Part shown: positions 24,475 through 32,441 of the stretch, piece by piece
Layout of the letters: the number at the start of each line of letters is the position of its first letter
How positions within the stretch are numbered: the first letter of the stretch is position 1
Source: Arthrobacter sp. Soil736
Lineage (GTDB): Bacteria; Actinomycetota; Actinomycetes; Actinomycetales; Micrococcaceae
Assembly: GCF_001428005.1 (NCBI RefSeq)
Contig: NZ_LMSB01000066.1
Coordinates: 41,028 to 105,027 of the forward strand
Length of the DNA stretch: 64,000 bases
Direction: 5' to 3'
The notes under the pieces: model-generated
Databases searched by the model: none
The model's input: the letters and a program-made list of their open reading frames with translations, nothing else
What the model was told of the DNA's origin: nothing
Program-made: the position numbers and the translations under genes

Positions 24475-25602
24475 TTAGTTCTTACGATTCACGGTCAAGC
24501 TGTGCTGGGGCTGTGCCGGAACAAGGGTTGGCTTATGACCTTCGCCGTCCGCGGGGTGTGCTGCCGCGATAGGTGTTTTGGATGCCCGGGCTGCGAAGAG
24601 AAATCGCTGCTGGACGGTGTAGCTGACCCCGAGCAGGGCAAGCTCGGTGAGCAATTTGGCCGGCAGGTCGGGGATGCCGGCGCCGGCCAGTCCGGTGAGC
24701 AGGGCGTAGTTGGCTGCCAGCAGCGAGACCGCGAGCGCAAAGTAGCGGCCGGCCGTGGCGGTTGCCGGTTTGTCGCGCCCGTGTTCAAACACGAGCCTGC
24801 GGTTGATGAGGTAGTTGCCCGTGGCGCTGATGGCCCGGGCGCCGACGACGGCGGCGAGCACCGAGTCTGTCAGCGCGCTGAGGACGAGGAAGGCGGCAGT
24901 GTCGATGAGGAACCCGGCAAAGGAGGACAGGAAGAACTTCAGTAGAGGGGCGTATATGCGCACCGAATCGGCGAGCGGACGGAAATGGGAGCCGGAGTTG
25001 TGGTCCAGATAGATGGTGGCGATGTCCACGCTGTCGATTCCGTAGCCGGCTGCCTTGGCTTCGAGCAGGACGTTCAGCTCGTACTCGTAGCGCTCGCCAC
25101 GGACAGACCGGAGCCACGGAAGCATGGTGGCCGGGTAGCCGCGGAGGCCGGTCTGGGTGTCGTGCACGCGCTCGCCGGTGGCCAGCCGGAACAGCCAGCG
25201 CGTGGCGGCGTTGCCGAACCTGCTGCGGGCGGGCACGTCACCGGCGAAAGTGCGGGAGCCCAGCACCATGGCAGTGGAGGTGCCGCCAGCCCGCTCGGCC
25301 ACGCGCATGATGTCCACGACGCTGTGCTGGCCGTCGCTGTCGGCGCAGACCACGTCCTGTCCGGGGAAGTGTTCCGCGATGAAACCGAAGCCGGCCTTCA
25401 GGGCGTGACCCTTTCCGCGGTTGACGGGATGGCTGATGACGCGGCAACCCAGCCGCGCGGCGCCGTCGAAAATGTGCCGATAGGCCGGGCCGCTGCCGTC
25501 GTCCACCACCAGCGGGGTGAGCCCCGGATCGGCGGCGCGGATCGTGCCGATCAGCTCGAGGAGGTAGGCGTCCGGTTCGTAGGCGGGAATCAGGATGATC
25601 AT
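24475..25602 (-). CDS. Glycosyltransferase family 2 fused to GtrA-like membrane domain
   Basis: A 375-residue fusion. Residues 1-215 are a GT2 domain: ILIPAYEPDAYL, VVDDGSG, NRGKGHALKAGF, the metal-binding ADSDGQH, SRTFAG and DTQTGLRGYP, as in polyprenyl-phosphate sugar transferases. From about 220 to 335 lies a four-segment GtrA-like domain (FFLSSFAGFLIDTAAFLVL, ATGNYLINRRLVF), which may flip the polyprenyl-linked sugar. The tail is hydrophilic. It sits 9 bp after the glycosidase gene and 27 bp before DUF4956, so sugar transfer to a lipid carrier is probably part of the same process. Confidence 0.9.
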   Translation of the reverse strand: MIILIPAYEPDAYLLELIGTIRAADPGLTPLVVDDGSGPAYRHIFDGAARLGCRVISHPVNRGKGHALKAGFGFIAEHFPGQDVVCADSDGQHSVVDIMRVAERAGGTSTAMVLGSRTFAGDVPARSRFGNAATRWLFRLATGERVHDTQTGLRGYPATMLPWLRSVRGERYEYELNVLLEAKAAGYGIDSVDIATIYLDHNSGSHFRPLADSVRIYAPLLKFFLSSFAGFLIDTAAFLVLSALTDSVLAAVVGARAISATGNYLINRRLVFEHGRDKPATATAGRYFALAVSLLAANYALLTGLAGAGIPDLPAKLLTELALLGVSYTVQQRFLFAARASKTPIAAAHPADGEGHKPTLVPAQPQHSLTVNRKN

Positions 25603-25611
25603 GCCCCGGCC

Positions 25612-26577
25612 TCACTTGCCGATGTAGAGGATGTCGGAGGTGCCGCGTTCCTTGTTGGCGCCGAGGGGGGTGTTCACCAGCGCGCCGTTGAAGTACATGG
25701 TGGAGGATCCGCCGCCGTCCAGGTTGTACGCCGTCGTGGCGCCCAGGTCCTTCATGATCTGTGCCATGCCGGTCATGGTGACGCCGGCGCTGTAGCCGGG
25801 GCTGCGGCCGTCCACCACCACGAATACGAGGTGGTTCGTCCCGATGACGCCCACCGCGGTGCGTGGCTGCTCGCCCTGGATGGAGTGGTTCCCGAAGTTG
25901 GTGTCCACCTCGACGTCCTCGATGCCGTCGACGATGTTGCCGTCCTCCAGGACCGCCGGGCCGAACGAGAGGGTGTTCCACACGCCGTCGGCTACCAGTT
26001 GCTGGGCGTTGGTGGCGGTTTCGTCGTAGACCTTGACGGTGCCGTCACGGTAAAAAGCCAGCCCCTGGCGGGCTCCCTCGTCCCGGTAGACCACTCCGTT
26101 GCGGATCACGATTCCCGTGTCCCGGAACCCGTAGTAGTCACCGTTGATGGCGAAGACGGCGTTGTGGTCGGCGGCAATCGCCGACGTGGTTTCGGTGATG
26201 TTTTCACCGAAGCTGTCGTTCGCGAAAGCGGACTTGAGCGTGGTCGCATCGTCAAGGACGACGTCGGCAACGTAGTACGTGACGGTGCTGTCACCGCTGC
26301 CGGTGACCACGGTGGAGATGTTGATGCTGGAACCGTCTGCGGTGTAGGACGTGTCCGTCACCGTGGCCGTGGACGAGCCCAGGGTGCTGGTTTCCGAGGT
26401 CACGCCCTGACTGGCTTCGTACGCGGATACGTCAGAGATTTCCACGTGCTGGACCACAAACCGGTCCAGCGCCCAGGCGCTCGCGCCGCCGGCGGAAAGT
26501 GTCAGCGCGAGGCCCGCCGCGAGGATGGCCCGACGCGTTGGCTTGGCTTTGCTGGGTGGGTTCTTTTCGAAGGTCAT
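25612..26577 (-). CDS. Phosphodiester glycosidase family protein (NAGPA-like)
   Basis: A 321-residue exported protein with an N-terminal hydrophobic signal/anchor (RRAILAAGLALTLSAGGASA). The catalytic domain shows the NAGPA/DUF2233 pattern: VFAINGDYYGFRDTGIVIRN, VVDGRSPGYSAGVTM, TAYNLDGGGSSTMYFNG and ERGTSDILYIG. The family removes sugars joined by a phosphodiester, as in uncovering mannose-6-phosphate or trimming cell-wall glycopolymers. It is the first gene of the minus-strand operon, whose promoter must lie at 26578-26737. Confidence 0.9.
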   Translation of the reverse strand: MTFEKNPPSKAKPTRRAILAAGLALTLSAGGASAWALDRFVVQHVEISDVSAYEASQGVTSETSTLGSSTATVTDTSYTADGSSINISTVVTGSGDSTVTYYVADVVLDDATTLKSAFANDSFGENITETTSAIAADHNAVFAINGDYYGFRDTGIVIRNGVVYRDEGARQGLAFYRDGTVKVYDETATNAQQLVADGVWNTLSFGPAVLEDGNIVDGIEDVEVDTNFGNHSIQGEQPRTAVGVIGTNHLVFVVVDGRSPGYSAGVTMTGMAQIMKDLGATTAYNLDGGGSSTMYFNGALVNTPLGANKERGTSDILYIGK

Positions 26578-26737
26578 GCATCATTTCTAGGTTTCCGACT
26601 TATACCGGCCGTGAGCCCCTCATTTGAGGAAGCTGTGAAAGCGCGTGAACGGGCAGCCAGGAATCTTTGGGCGCCGGGCGTGCGCAGGAGGCGATAGTGT
26701 GATTCCGGGTTAAAACCAAGCTTCGAAAGGGTCAACG
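26578..26737. promoter_or_regulatory. Divergent promoter region of the glycan operon and thioesterase gene
   Basis: This 160-bp gap separates oppositely transcribed genes and must carry the operon promoter on the minus strand. GAAAGG (26724-26729) serves as ribosome site for the thioesterase TTG. I could not fix -35/-10 boxes with confidence. Confidence 0.4.
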
Positions 26738-27541
26738 TTGACTGCTTCACTGCCGGAACTCGCCGACGGCGACTTCTACTACCAGGACCTGGGAGGCGGA
26801 CGCTTCCGCTCCACCATCCACGCCCAGGGGGCCTGGAACGAGCACGAACAACACATGGCTCCGGCCTCCGGACTGCTGGCGGACCGGCTGGAACGCCACG
26901 AGCCGCGCAGCGACGTGCGAATGGCGAGGCTCAGCTACGAGATTCTGGGGCTGATTCCCGGCGGCGAGTTCGAAGTGGTCACCAGCACTCTCCGCCCGGG
27001 CCGGACCATCGAACTCGTGCAGGCGGAGCTCGTGGCGGCCGGGCGCGTGGCCATCAGGGCAACGGCCTGGCGGATGATGACCAGCGACACGTCCGCCGTC
27101 GCCGCCTTGGAAGACGCCGTCATTCCGTCACCGGACGAATGCAAGCCCTACGACGGCGCGAGCGTCTGGCCGGGAGGATACATCCGCTCGCTCGAAATGC
27201 GGGTGGCCGAGGGGCACCGGCCCGGCGCGGGGAAGGTCTGGCTACGCACCGACCACCCCCTGACGCAGGCTGCCGACAGCACCGACCTGGCCCGCCTGAT
27301 GGGGCTCGTGGACACTGCGAACGGCATCGCCGCGCGGGTTCCGCCCGGCAAGGACAGTTACGCCTTCCCCAACCTCGACCTGCAGATCCACATGCACCGC
27401 AGGCCCGAGGGCGAATGGCTTGGCCTGGACAACGCCGTGTCCTTCGGCGCGGACGGGATCGGGCTCACGTCAACGGTGCTGCACGACCTCACCGGCCCGT
27501 TCGGCCGGGCGGAGCAGATCCTCACGTTGCGGAAATCCTGA
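26738..27541 (+). CDS. Acyl-CoA thioesterase-like double hotdog protein
   Basis: A 267-residue protein of the thioesterase-like superfamily: FYYQDLGGGRFRSTIHAQGAWN at the N-terminus, RMARLSYEILGLIPGGEFEV and RPGRTIELVQAELVAAGR in the first hotdog, then FPNLDLQIHMHRRPEGEWLG and VSFGADGIGLTSTVLHD in the second. It probably hydrolyses acyl-CoA esters; chain-length preference is unknown. TTG 26738 is the start, with GAAAGG 8 nt before it. The 3' end overlaps the convergent DUF2177 remnant by 20 bp. Confidence 0.85.
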   Translation: MTASLPELADGDFYYQDLGGGRFRSTIHAQGAWNEHEQHMAPASGLLADRLERHEPRSDVRMARLSYEILGLIPGGEFEVVTSTLRPGRTIELVQAELVAAGRVAIRATAWRMMTSDTSAVAALEDAVIPSPDECKPYDGASVWPGGYIRSLEMRVAEGHRPGAGKVWLRTDHPLTQAADSTDLARLMGLVDTANGIAARVPPGKDSYAFPNLDLQIHMHRRPEGEWLGLDNAVSFGADGIGLTSTVLHDLTGPFGRAEQILTLRKS

Positions 27542-27752
27542 CCTGCACCGGAATCTTGACCTGCCCCGGAATCCCAAAAAAGACGATTCCCGCAATGTAA
27601 ATCACGTAGAAAGCCACCGCGTAACCTAGATGGGGCCGGTCGGCCAGCGAGTCGCCGATGTGGCTGCGGTAGAACGGGTTCATGAACTTGAGCCATACGG
27701 CGTCGATCGCGGCGAAGGCAGCGGCTACCACCAGGAATTGCAATATGACCAT
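27522..27752 (-). pseudogene. DUF2177 membrane protein, truncated
   Basis: The 76-residue product starts like DUF2177 (MVILQFLVVAAAFAAIDAVW, MNPFYRSHIGDSLAD, YAVAFYVIYIAGIVFF), but then runs into a short repeat-encoded tail (GQVKIPVQVRI) and stops inside the thioesterase 3' end. Family members have about 130 residues and four membrane segments, so the C-terminal half, including the conserved Tyr-Asp-Thr-Asn region, is missing. ATG 27752 is 15 bp from the divergent lipoate-ligase-like start. Confidence 0.7.
27536..27571. repeat. 18-bp imperfect tandem repeat at the DUF2177 truncation
   Basis: TCCTGACCTGCACCGGAA (27536-27553) is followed by TCTTGACCTGCCCCGGAA (27554-27571), two mismatches. The first copy contains the thioesterase stop codon. 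Confidence 0.8.
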
Positions 27753-27767
27753 AAGGAGCTTAGCAAT

Positions 27768-28517
27768 ATGCAGCAGGCCGGGGCTGACTCGCGGACACTG
27801 ACCGTCGTCCGCCAGGAAGAGTCGCTGGGGGCTGCCAGGGACCTTGATTTCGGGATCGAGCTGCTGGGCCAGGCCAAAACCGGCCGGATCGGGCCGACCC
27901 TCCGGCTGTACCGGCCGGCGCCGACGGTGGCCTTCGGGCAGCGCGACACGCATCTGCCCGGGTTCGGCGCCGCCGCGCAGGCCTGCCGCGAGCTGGGGTT
28001 TGAGCCGCTGATCCGGAAGGCCGGAGGGCGGGCCGCGGCCTACCACGAAGGCACACTGATCATCGACCATGTGGAGCCCCACGCCGACGCCATCGCGGGA
28101 GCCAAGGGCCGGTTCGCGTTCTTCGGCGAGATGCTTGCGCAGGCGCTGCGGAGTGCCGGCGTGCAGGCTGCGGTCGGGGAGATCCCGGGGGAGTACTGCC
28201 CGGGTGAATACAGCGTCCACGGCACGGATCCGCGGTTCCCGGCGCACCAGGTCAAGCTGGTGGGAACGGCACAGCGCGTGGTGTCCGGCGGCTGGCTGTT
28301 CAGCTCCGTGGTGGTGGTGGAAAACTCGGCGCCGATCCGCGGCGTCCTCACAGCGAGTTACGCCGCCCTCGGCCTGGACTGGGATCCGGCGACGGCAGGC
28401 GCGGTCAACGACCTCGTGCCGCACGTGGACGTCGATGCCATCGAGGAGGCCGTGGTGAGGACGTACGCCGACTACGCAACCCTGAGGCACGCGGAGTTCA
28501 GCAGCCTGCACCCGTAG
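27768..28517 (+). CDS. Lipoate-protein ligase / octanoyltransferase family protein
   Basis: A 249-residue member of the biotin/lipoate ligase fold. The N-terminal RLYRPAPTVAFGQRD, GFEPLIRKAGGRAAAYHEGT, EYCPGEYSVH and the Lys of HQVKLVGTAQRV, which contacts the acyl-adenylate, are as in LplA/LipM proteins. It should attach lipoyl or octanoyl groups to E2 or H proteins. There is no separate C-terminal accessory domain, so it may be a transferase and not a full ligase. ATG 27768 has AAGGAG 9 nt upstream. Confidence 0.82.
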   Translation: MQQAGADSRTLTVVRQEESLGAARDLDFGIELLGQAKTGRIGPTLRLYRPAPTVAFGQRDTHLPGFGAAAQACRELGFEPLIRKAGGRAAAYHEGTLIIDHVEPHADAIAGAKGRFAFFGEMLAQALRSAGVQAAVGEIPGEYCPGEYSVHGTDPRFPAHQVKLVGTAQRVVSGGWLFSSVVVVENSAPIRGVLTASYAALGLDWDPATAGAVNDLVPHVDVDAIEEAVVRTYADYATLRHAEFSSLHP

Positions 28518-28542
28518 GCCCGCGGCCCCTGCTCCTGACGGC

Positions 28543-28680
28543 CTACTCGGTGGACGGAGGAATCTGGCAGATCATGAGGACATTGCCGTCCGGATCCCTG
28601 AAGTTGAACCATTGATCGTCCGTTACGTCTGTCAGTTCCGCGCCACGGCCCTTCATGAACTCATGGCCCAACTGCCGCCA
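28543..28680 (-). pseudogene. VOC-family (glyoxalase-like) protein, C-terminal remnant
   Basis: Read on the minus strand, the last 46 codons encode LGHEFMKGRGAELTDV, then WFNFRDPDGNVLMICQ and a stop at 28543. This is the standard end of a VOC domain (FRDPDGN). Nothing homologous continues upstream past about 28680, so the N-terminal two thirds are lost. Confidence 0.65.
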
Positions 28681-28682
28681 GC

Positions 28683-28841
28683 ATGTTTGGCGGGCTCATC
28701 GAAGGCGGACACGTCACGCCTGTGTTCGAGAGGACCTTTGCGCTCGCCGAGGCGGCGGAGGCCATCCGCCATCTGAGGTCGGGGCAGGTGCGGGGCAAGG
28801 TGGTCATCGCCATGCAGGTGACCGCGGCAGGTGCCCCGTGA
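28683..28841 (+). pseudogene. Zinc-type alcohol dehydrogenase/quinone reductase, C-terminal remnant
   Basis: The 52 codons from ATG 28683 encode MFGGLIEGGHVTPVFERTFA, LAEAAEAIRHLRSGQ and VRGKVVIAM, the usual last 45 residues of medium-chain dehydrogenases. The catalytic and NADPH-binding parts are absent, so this is the tail of a deleted gene. Confidence 0.7.
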
Positions 28842-28905
28842 CCTATGCTCGATGAGTGGCGAATCGCGGCATCTTCGCGTGGCCGGATATTGGGGGGAAG
28901 TTTTG

Positions 28906-29988
28906 GTGCTGGAATCTTCGCGTCAGGCAGGGAGAACGGTCCGACTGGCCGCGCAGGCGAAAAGCCTGGCGCTCGCCGTCGTGCTTGCAAGCGGGCTCGC
29001 GGGCTGCGCGCCCGGTGCATCGGCACCCGGCCCGACAGCCCCGGTGGTGACGGACAACATGGCTGCGGCCCCGGCGGCAAAAGGCACGTCAACAGAACGG
29101 ACGGATGATTCCACGCCCCGCGGGATGTCGGGGCCCAAGGTGTCCGATTCGTTCGGGAACGTCGATTTCTACACGACGGTGGCCGGCGACACCTTCACAG
29201 CCATGACTGCCGCCTTCGGACTGTCCGAGGCGAAAATAGCCGAGTTCAACGGGCTCACGCCCGGGGCGCCGCTGGTGGCCGGCAGGAAACTCCGCCTCAT
29301 CCCGGCTGAAGGGCCGCTCCGGGGCGCCTCGGGCACGGCGACGGTGGACGCCAACGGCATCCCCTCCACGTACGATGTCGCGGCTAACGACACTCTGGAC
29401 GGCATTGCCTACCGCTTCGGCATCACCGAGGAACAGCTGGCCGAAGCGAACAAGGTTCCGTACGTCCACGAACAGGGCAACGTGTACTTCCTTCAGCGCG
29501 GGACCCGCATCCAACTGCAGAAAAACCCTGTGGACAGCAGGTCCGGCACCGGGGAAATCGTCACGAACTCGTTCGGGAAGGCCGATTTTTACACCACTGT
29601 GGACGGCGACTCATTCGACAGCCTCGGCTACAAGTTCCGGCGCACCGCGCCCCAATTGCTGCTCTACAACCCGGCATTGAAGGCGGACCAGCCCATCCCG
29701 GCGGGCACCCGGGTGAAACTGATGGCGGGGGATCTCAGGATCACTGGCGCCCAGGGGACGTTTACCGCCGATGCCGCCGGGGTCCCGCTGACGTACACGA
29801 CGGCGGCGGGAGACATCGAGCGCCAGGTGGCGCTCCGGTTCAACCTTGAAATCCACGAACTCGAATCCGCGAACCGACCGCTCGCGGCCGGCGAGCGCAC
29901 ATGGTTCGCCTTTGCCGATTTTCCGGCCGGGGAGCTCGCGCCGGGCCAGTTCATCAGCCTTACGTTGGAGCACCCGATCAACAGGTAA
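28906..29988 (+). CDS. Lipoprotein with four LysM-like repeats
   Basis: A 360-residue exported protein. GTG 28906 follows GGGGGAAG and gives a signal peptide ending in lipobox LAGC (SLALAVVLASGLAGC). After a Ala/Pro/Thr linker, four LysM-like units are visible: FYTTVAGDTFTAMTAAFGLS, YDVAANDTLDGIAYRFGIT, FYTTVDGDSFDSLGYKFRRT and YTTAAGDIERQVALRFNLE. Units 1 and 3 begin with the same FGN/FGKxDFYTTV motif, suggesting internal duplication. LysM units bind peptidoglycan, so wall anchoring is likely; no catalytic domain is attached. Confidence 0.82.
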   Translation: MLESSRQAGRTVRLAAQAKSLALAVVLASGLAGCAPGASAPGPTAPVVTDNMAAAPAAKGTSTERTDDSTPRGMSGPKVSDSFGNVDFYTTVAGDTFTAMTAAFGLSEAKIAEFNGLTPGAPLVAGRKLRLIPAEGPLRGASGTATVDANGIPSTYDVAANDTLDGIAYRFGITEEQLAEANKVPYVHEQGNVYFLQRGTRIQLQKNPVDSRSGTGEIVTNSFGKADFYTTVDGDSFDSLGYKFRRTAPQLLLYNPALKADQPIPAGTRVKLMAGDLRITGAQGTFTADAAGVPLTYTTAAGDIERQVALRFNLEIHELESANRPLAAGERTWFAFADFPAGELAPGQFISLTLEHPINR

Positions 29989-30090
29989 GGAGCGCCAACG
30001 CATCTGCGTTCCATTCGTCCCGAATCCCGTCGACTTTTCGGCCCAAACCGGAGCACCATTAAAGGACAGCGACTGTAAAGGAGGTCGGTG

Positions 30091-30297
30091 ATGTGCTACT
30101 CATCGCGTGAGGATTTCGGCTGGGGCACTAAGAAGGACGCAACCCGGAAGCCTGAAGAGCGCCGGGATACCGCACCTGCGGAAACCCCGGAACCCCGGGC
30201 CCATGCGGACGAAACCAAACTGTGGGCTTTCCTTGCCCGCCGCAGGGAACACCAGGCTCCGAAACCGATGACTGACCGCATCCACGAGAAGGTCTAG
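30091..30297 (+). CDS. Small hydrophilic protein, 68 aa
   Basis: Short protein beginning MCYSSREDFGWGTKK, very hydrophilic and rich in Pro, Glu and Arg, with the C-terminus ALARRREH..PMTDRIHEKV. Similar small proteins with the MCYSSRE start occur in actinobacteria, in my recollection without known function. AAAGGAGGT (30077-30085) before ATG 30091 is a strong ribosome site and decides this start over GTG 30088. A perfect hairpin terminator follows 9 bp after the stop. Confidence 0.75.
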   Translation: MCYSSREDFGWGTKKDATRKPEERRDTAPAETPEPRAHADETKLWAFLARRREHQAPKPMTDRIHEKV

Positions 30298-30305
30298 GCA
30301 CAAAC

Positions 30306-30337
30306 AGGATAGGCACCGCTGCGGCGGTGCCTATCCT
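30306..30337. terminator. Perfect 14-bp bidirectional hairpin
   Basis: AGGATAGGCACCGC (30306-30319) pairs completely with 30324-30337 around TGCG. It separates convergent genes ending at 30297 and 30380. No long T-run follows. Confidence 0.8.
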
Positions 30338-30379
30338 GCGTGTTCAGCGCCCTGTCTTCAGCCTCAGCACCGACACGTG

Positions 30380-31000
30380 TCAATGAACAACCAGCAGCAC
30401 CGCCAGGACCGTCATGAGGACGGCGATTCCGCCGTCGAGGACGCGCCACGCGCCGGGCCGGGCGAAGACCGGTGCCAGGAACTTCGCGCCGAACCCGAGG
30501 AGGCTGAACCACAGCGTGCTGCCGGCCACCGCTCCCCAGGCGAAAGGCCAGCGGCCATCAGGTCCGTGGCCGGACGCCAGCGAGCCCAGGAGCACCACCG
30601 TGTCCAGGTACACGTGCGGGTTGAGCCACGTCAGGGCGACGGCGGTGGTCACCGCCGCGGTCAGCGTGGTCCGGGCAGGCGGGCCTGAGGCGGCGAGGGC
30701 TCCGGGATTCAGGGCACGCCTGGCAGCTATGACGGCATAGGCGAGAAGGAAGGCAGCGCCTGCCCAGCGGACCACCGCCAGCGCAAACGGCGCGGCCTGG
30801 ATCAGGGCGCCAACTCCAGCCACGCCGGCAACGATCAGCACAGCGTCGCTGGCGATGCAGACCGCCACGATGGGTGCAAGGTGTTCGCGGCGCAATCCCT
30901 GGCGCAGCACAAAGGCGTTCTGGGCGCCGATGGCAACGATGAGCGAGAGGCCGGCGCCGAAGCCGGCAAGGAGAGATCCGAAGGATGTTATGAATTCCAC
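30380..31000 (-). CDS. LysE/ArgO-type basic amino-acid exporter
   Basis: A 206-residue membrane protein with six segments: FITSFGSLLAGFGAGLSLIV, the family motif AIGAQNAFVLRQGL, VAVCIASDAVLIVAG, ALTWLNPHVYLDTVVLLG and FSLLGFGAKFLAP. It should export lysine and/or arginine. GTG 31000 gives the normal length; the longer frame adds 52 non-membrane residues. It is divergent from its likely regulator, as in lysE/lysG and argO/argP. Confidence 0.92.
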   Translation of the reverse strand: MEFITSFGSLLAGFGAGLSLIVAIGAQNAFVLRQGLRREHLAPIVAVCIASDAVLIVAGVAGVGALIQAAPFALAVVRWAGAAFLLAYAVIAARRALNPGALAASGPPARTTLTAAVTTAVALTWLNPHVYLDTVVLLGSLASGHGPDGRWPFAWGAVAGSTLWFSLLGFGAKFLAPVFARPGAWRVLDGGIAVLMTVLAVLLVVH

Positions 31001-31072
31001 TTGCCTGACTTTAGGCGCCGCGGAATCATGAGTACAGCTAAACTTTCTTACGTACATTAAGGAAATTTCAGG
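31001..31072. promoter_or_regulatory. lysE-argP divergent control region
   Basis: This 72-bp gap holds both promoters. CTTACGTACATTAAG (31048-31062) is an AT-rich partial dyad containing TACGTA and is a plausible LysR-type binding site. Confidence 0.35.
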
Positions 31073-31954
31073 ATGGACGCGACGACCGAACAGCTCAGGA
31101 CGCTGGCCGCTGTGATCGAACAAGGCACCTTCGACCGGGCGGCTGAAGCCCTCCACGTGACCTCGTCGGCGGTCAGCCAGCGGATCAAAGCCCTCGAGCA
31201 GCAGACCGGCCGCGTCCTGCTGCTCAGAACCAAGCCCGCCCGGCCCACCAAATCCGGAAGTGTGGTGGTCCGGCTGGCACGCCAGGTGGCCCTCCTCGAA
31301 AGTGAGGCCATGGATGAGCTGGGCCTGGAAGGAGCCGGGGCCCGCCCGCGCATACCGCTGGTCATCAACGCCGACTCACTGGCCACGTGGGTTCTGCCGG
31401 CCCTGGCGGGCATCGACCGGGCCAGCTTTGAAGTCACCATTGATGACCAGGACCACTCGATCGACCGCCTCCGGGAAGGCACTGCGATGGCGGCGATAAC
31501 TTCAAACCCGAACCCCGTACAGGGGTGCATTGCGCGGCCCCTCGGCATCATGAGGTACAGGGCCGTGGCCAGCCGGGCCTTTGCCGAGCAGTGGCTGCCG
31601 GACGGATTCACCGGCCATGCCCTGTCCGCGGCGCCCGTGGTGGTCTTCGACCGCAAGGACGCCCTGCAGGACCGCTACCTTGAGCGGCGGCTGGGTGCCG
31701 GCGCCGCCCTGCCGCCCAGGCATTACGTGCCCGCATCCGCCGATTTCATGCGCGCGATCGAACTGGGACTCGGCTGGGGAATGCTGCCCGACCTTCAGTC
31801 CTCGGACGCTGTCGCGGCCGGCACGCTCGTCGTCCTCGATGATGAGCGCCCCATCGACGTCCCGCTGTACTGGCAGCAATGGTCGGTGGAATCCGCCACG
31901 CTCGCGAGAATTGCGACGTCGCTGCAAAAAGCTGCGGCTGCCCGGCTCCGCTGA
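31073..31954 (+). CDS. ArgP/LysG-family LysR-type regulator
   Basis: A 293-residue LysR-type activator that probably turns on the neighbouring exporter gene in response to basic amino acids. The N-terminal winged helix is AAVIEQGTFDRAAEALHVTSS and AVSQRIKALEQQTGRVLL, followed by the ArgP-specific RTKPARPTKSG; the effector domain covers about residues 95-290 (PLVINADSLATWVLPAL). ATG 31073 is used; GGAAATTTCAGG precedes it. Confidence 0.92.
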   Translation: MDATTEQLRTLAAVIEQGTFDRAAEALHVTSSAVSQRIKALEQQTGRVLLLRTKPARPTKSGSVVVRLARQVALLESEAMDELGLEGAGARPRIPLVINADSLATWVLPALAGIDRASFEVTIDDQDHSIDRLREGTAMAAITSNPNPVQGCIARPLGIMRYRAVASRAFAEQWLPDGFTGHALSAAPVVVFDRKDALQDRYLERRLGAGAALPPRHYVPASADFMRAIELGLGWGMLPDLQSSDAVAAGTLVVLDDERPIDVPLYWQQWSVESATLARIATSLQKAAAARLR

Positions 31955-32023
31955 CCCAGCCCGGTTAGTCGGGTAAGGGCAGCCGGGCCCGGCAGCCGCA
32001 GTGTGTTCAGGCGAAAGGCGCGC

Positions 32024-32281
32024 CTAGGCCGCAAGCCTGTTCTTAACCTCAGCCGCCGAAGGGTTGGTGGCCGCGGTGCCGTCCGGGAAGAGAACGGTGG
32101 GAACGGTGCGGTTGCCGCCGTTGATCTGCTCCACGAGCTCGGCGGTGCCGTCCACCTCTTCGATGTTAATTTCGGTGTAGCCGATTCCCTGCGCGTCCAG
32201 CTGCTTCTTGAGCCGGTTGCAGTAGCCGCACCACGTAGTCGAAAACATGGTGATGGTGCCGTCTTCGGGAGTGAAATCCAC
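32024..32281 (-). CDS. Mycoredoxin (glutaredoxin-like)
   Basis: An 85-residue thioredoxin-fold protein with the CGYC active site (Cys18, Cys21), KKQLDAQGIGYTEINIEE and the cis-Pro segment NGGNRTVPTVLF. Actinobacterial mycoredoxins use mycothiol to reduce mixed disulfides. GTG 32281 is chosen as start because GAGGAG lies 6 nt upstream. It converges on argP. Confidence 0.92.
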   Translation of the reverse strand: MDFTPEDGTITMFSTTWCGYCNRLKKQLDAQGIGYTEINIEEVDGTAELVEQINGGNRTVPTVLFPDGTAATNPSAAEVKNRLAA

Positions 32282-32441
32282 GGAGCTCTCCTCAAGGTTG
32301 GTGTGTTGCCAGTCAGTTTTCGTTCGTGTCAACGGTAACCCGGGTGCCGGTATTCCCCCGCCTCTGTTGCGATATCCTCTCTCCCACCTACGCACCGCCG
32401 CTGATACGCTCGATGCGTCACCAGTCTCTGGGAAGCGGAGC

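Larger units (their letters stand above)
28518..28905. other. Decayed region with two gene remnants
   Basis: Between the lipoate-ligase-like gene and the LysM-like gene, 388 bases contain no intact gene but two recognisable gene ends (VOC, minus strand; medium-chain dehydrogenase, plus strand) that abut near 28680. Confidence 0.6.
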
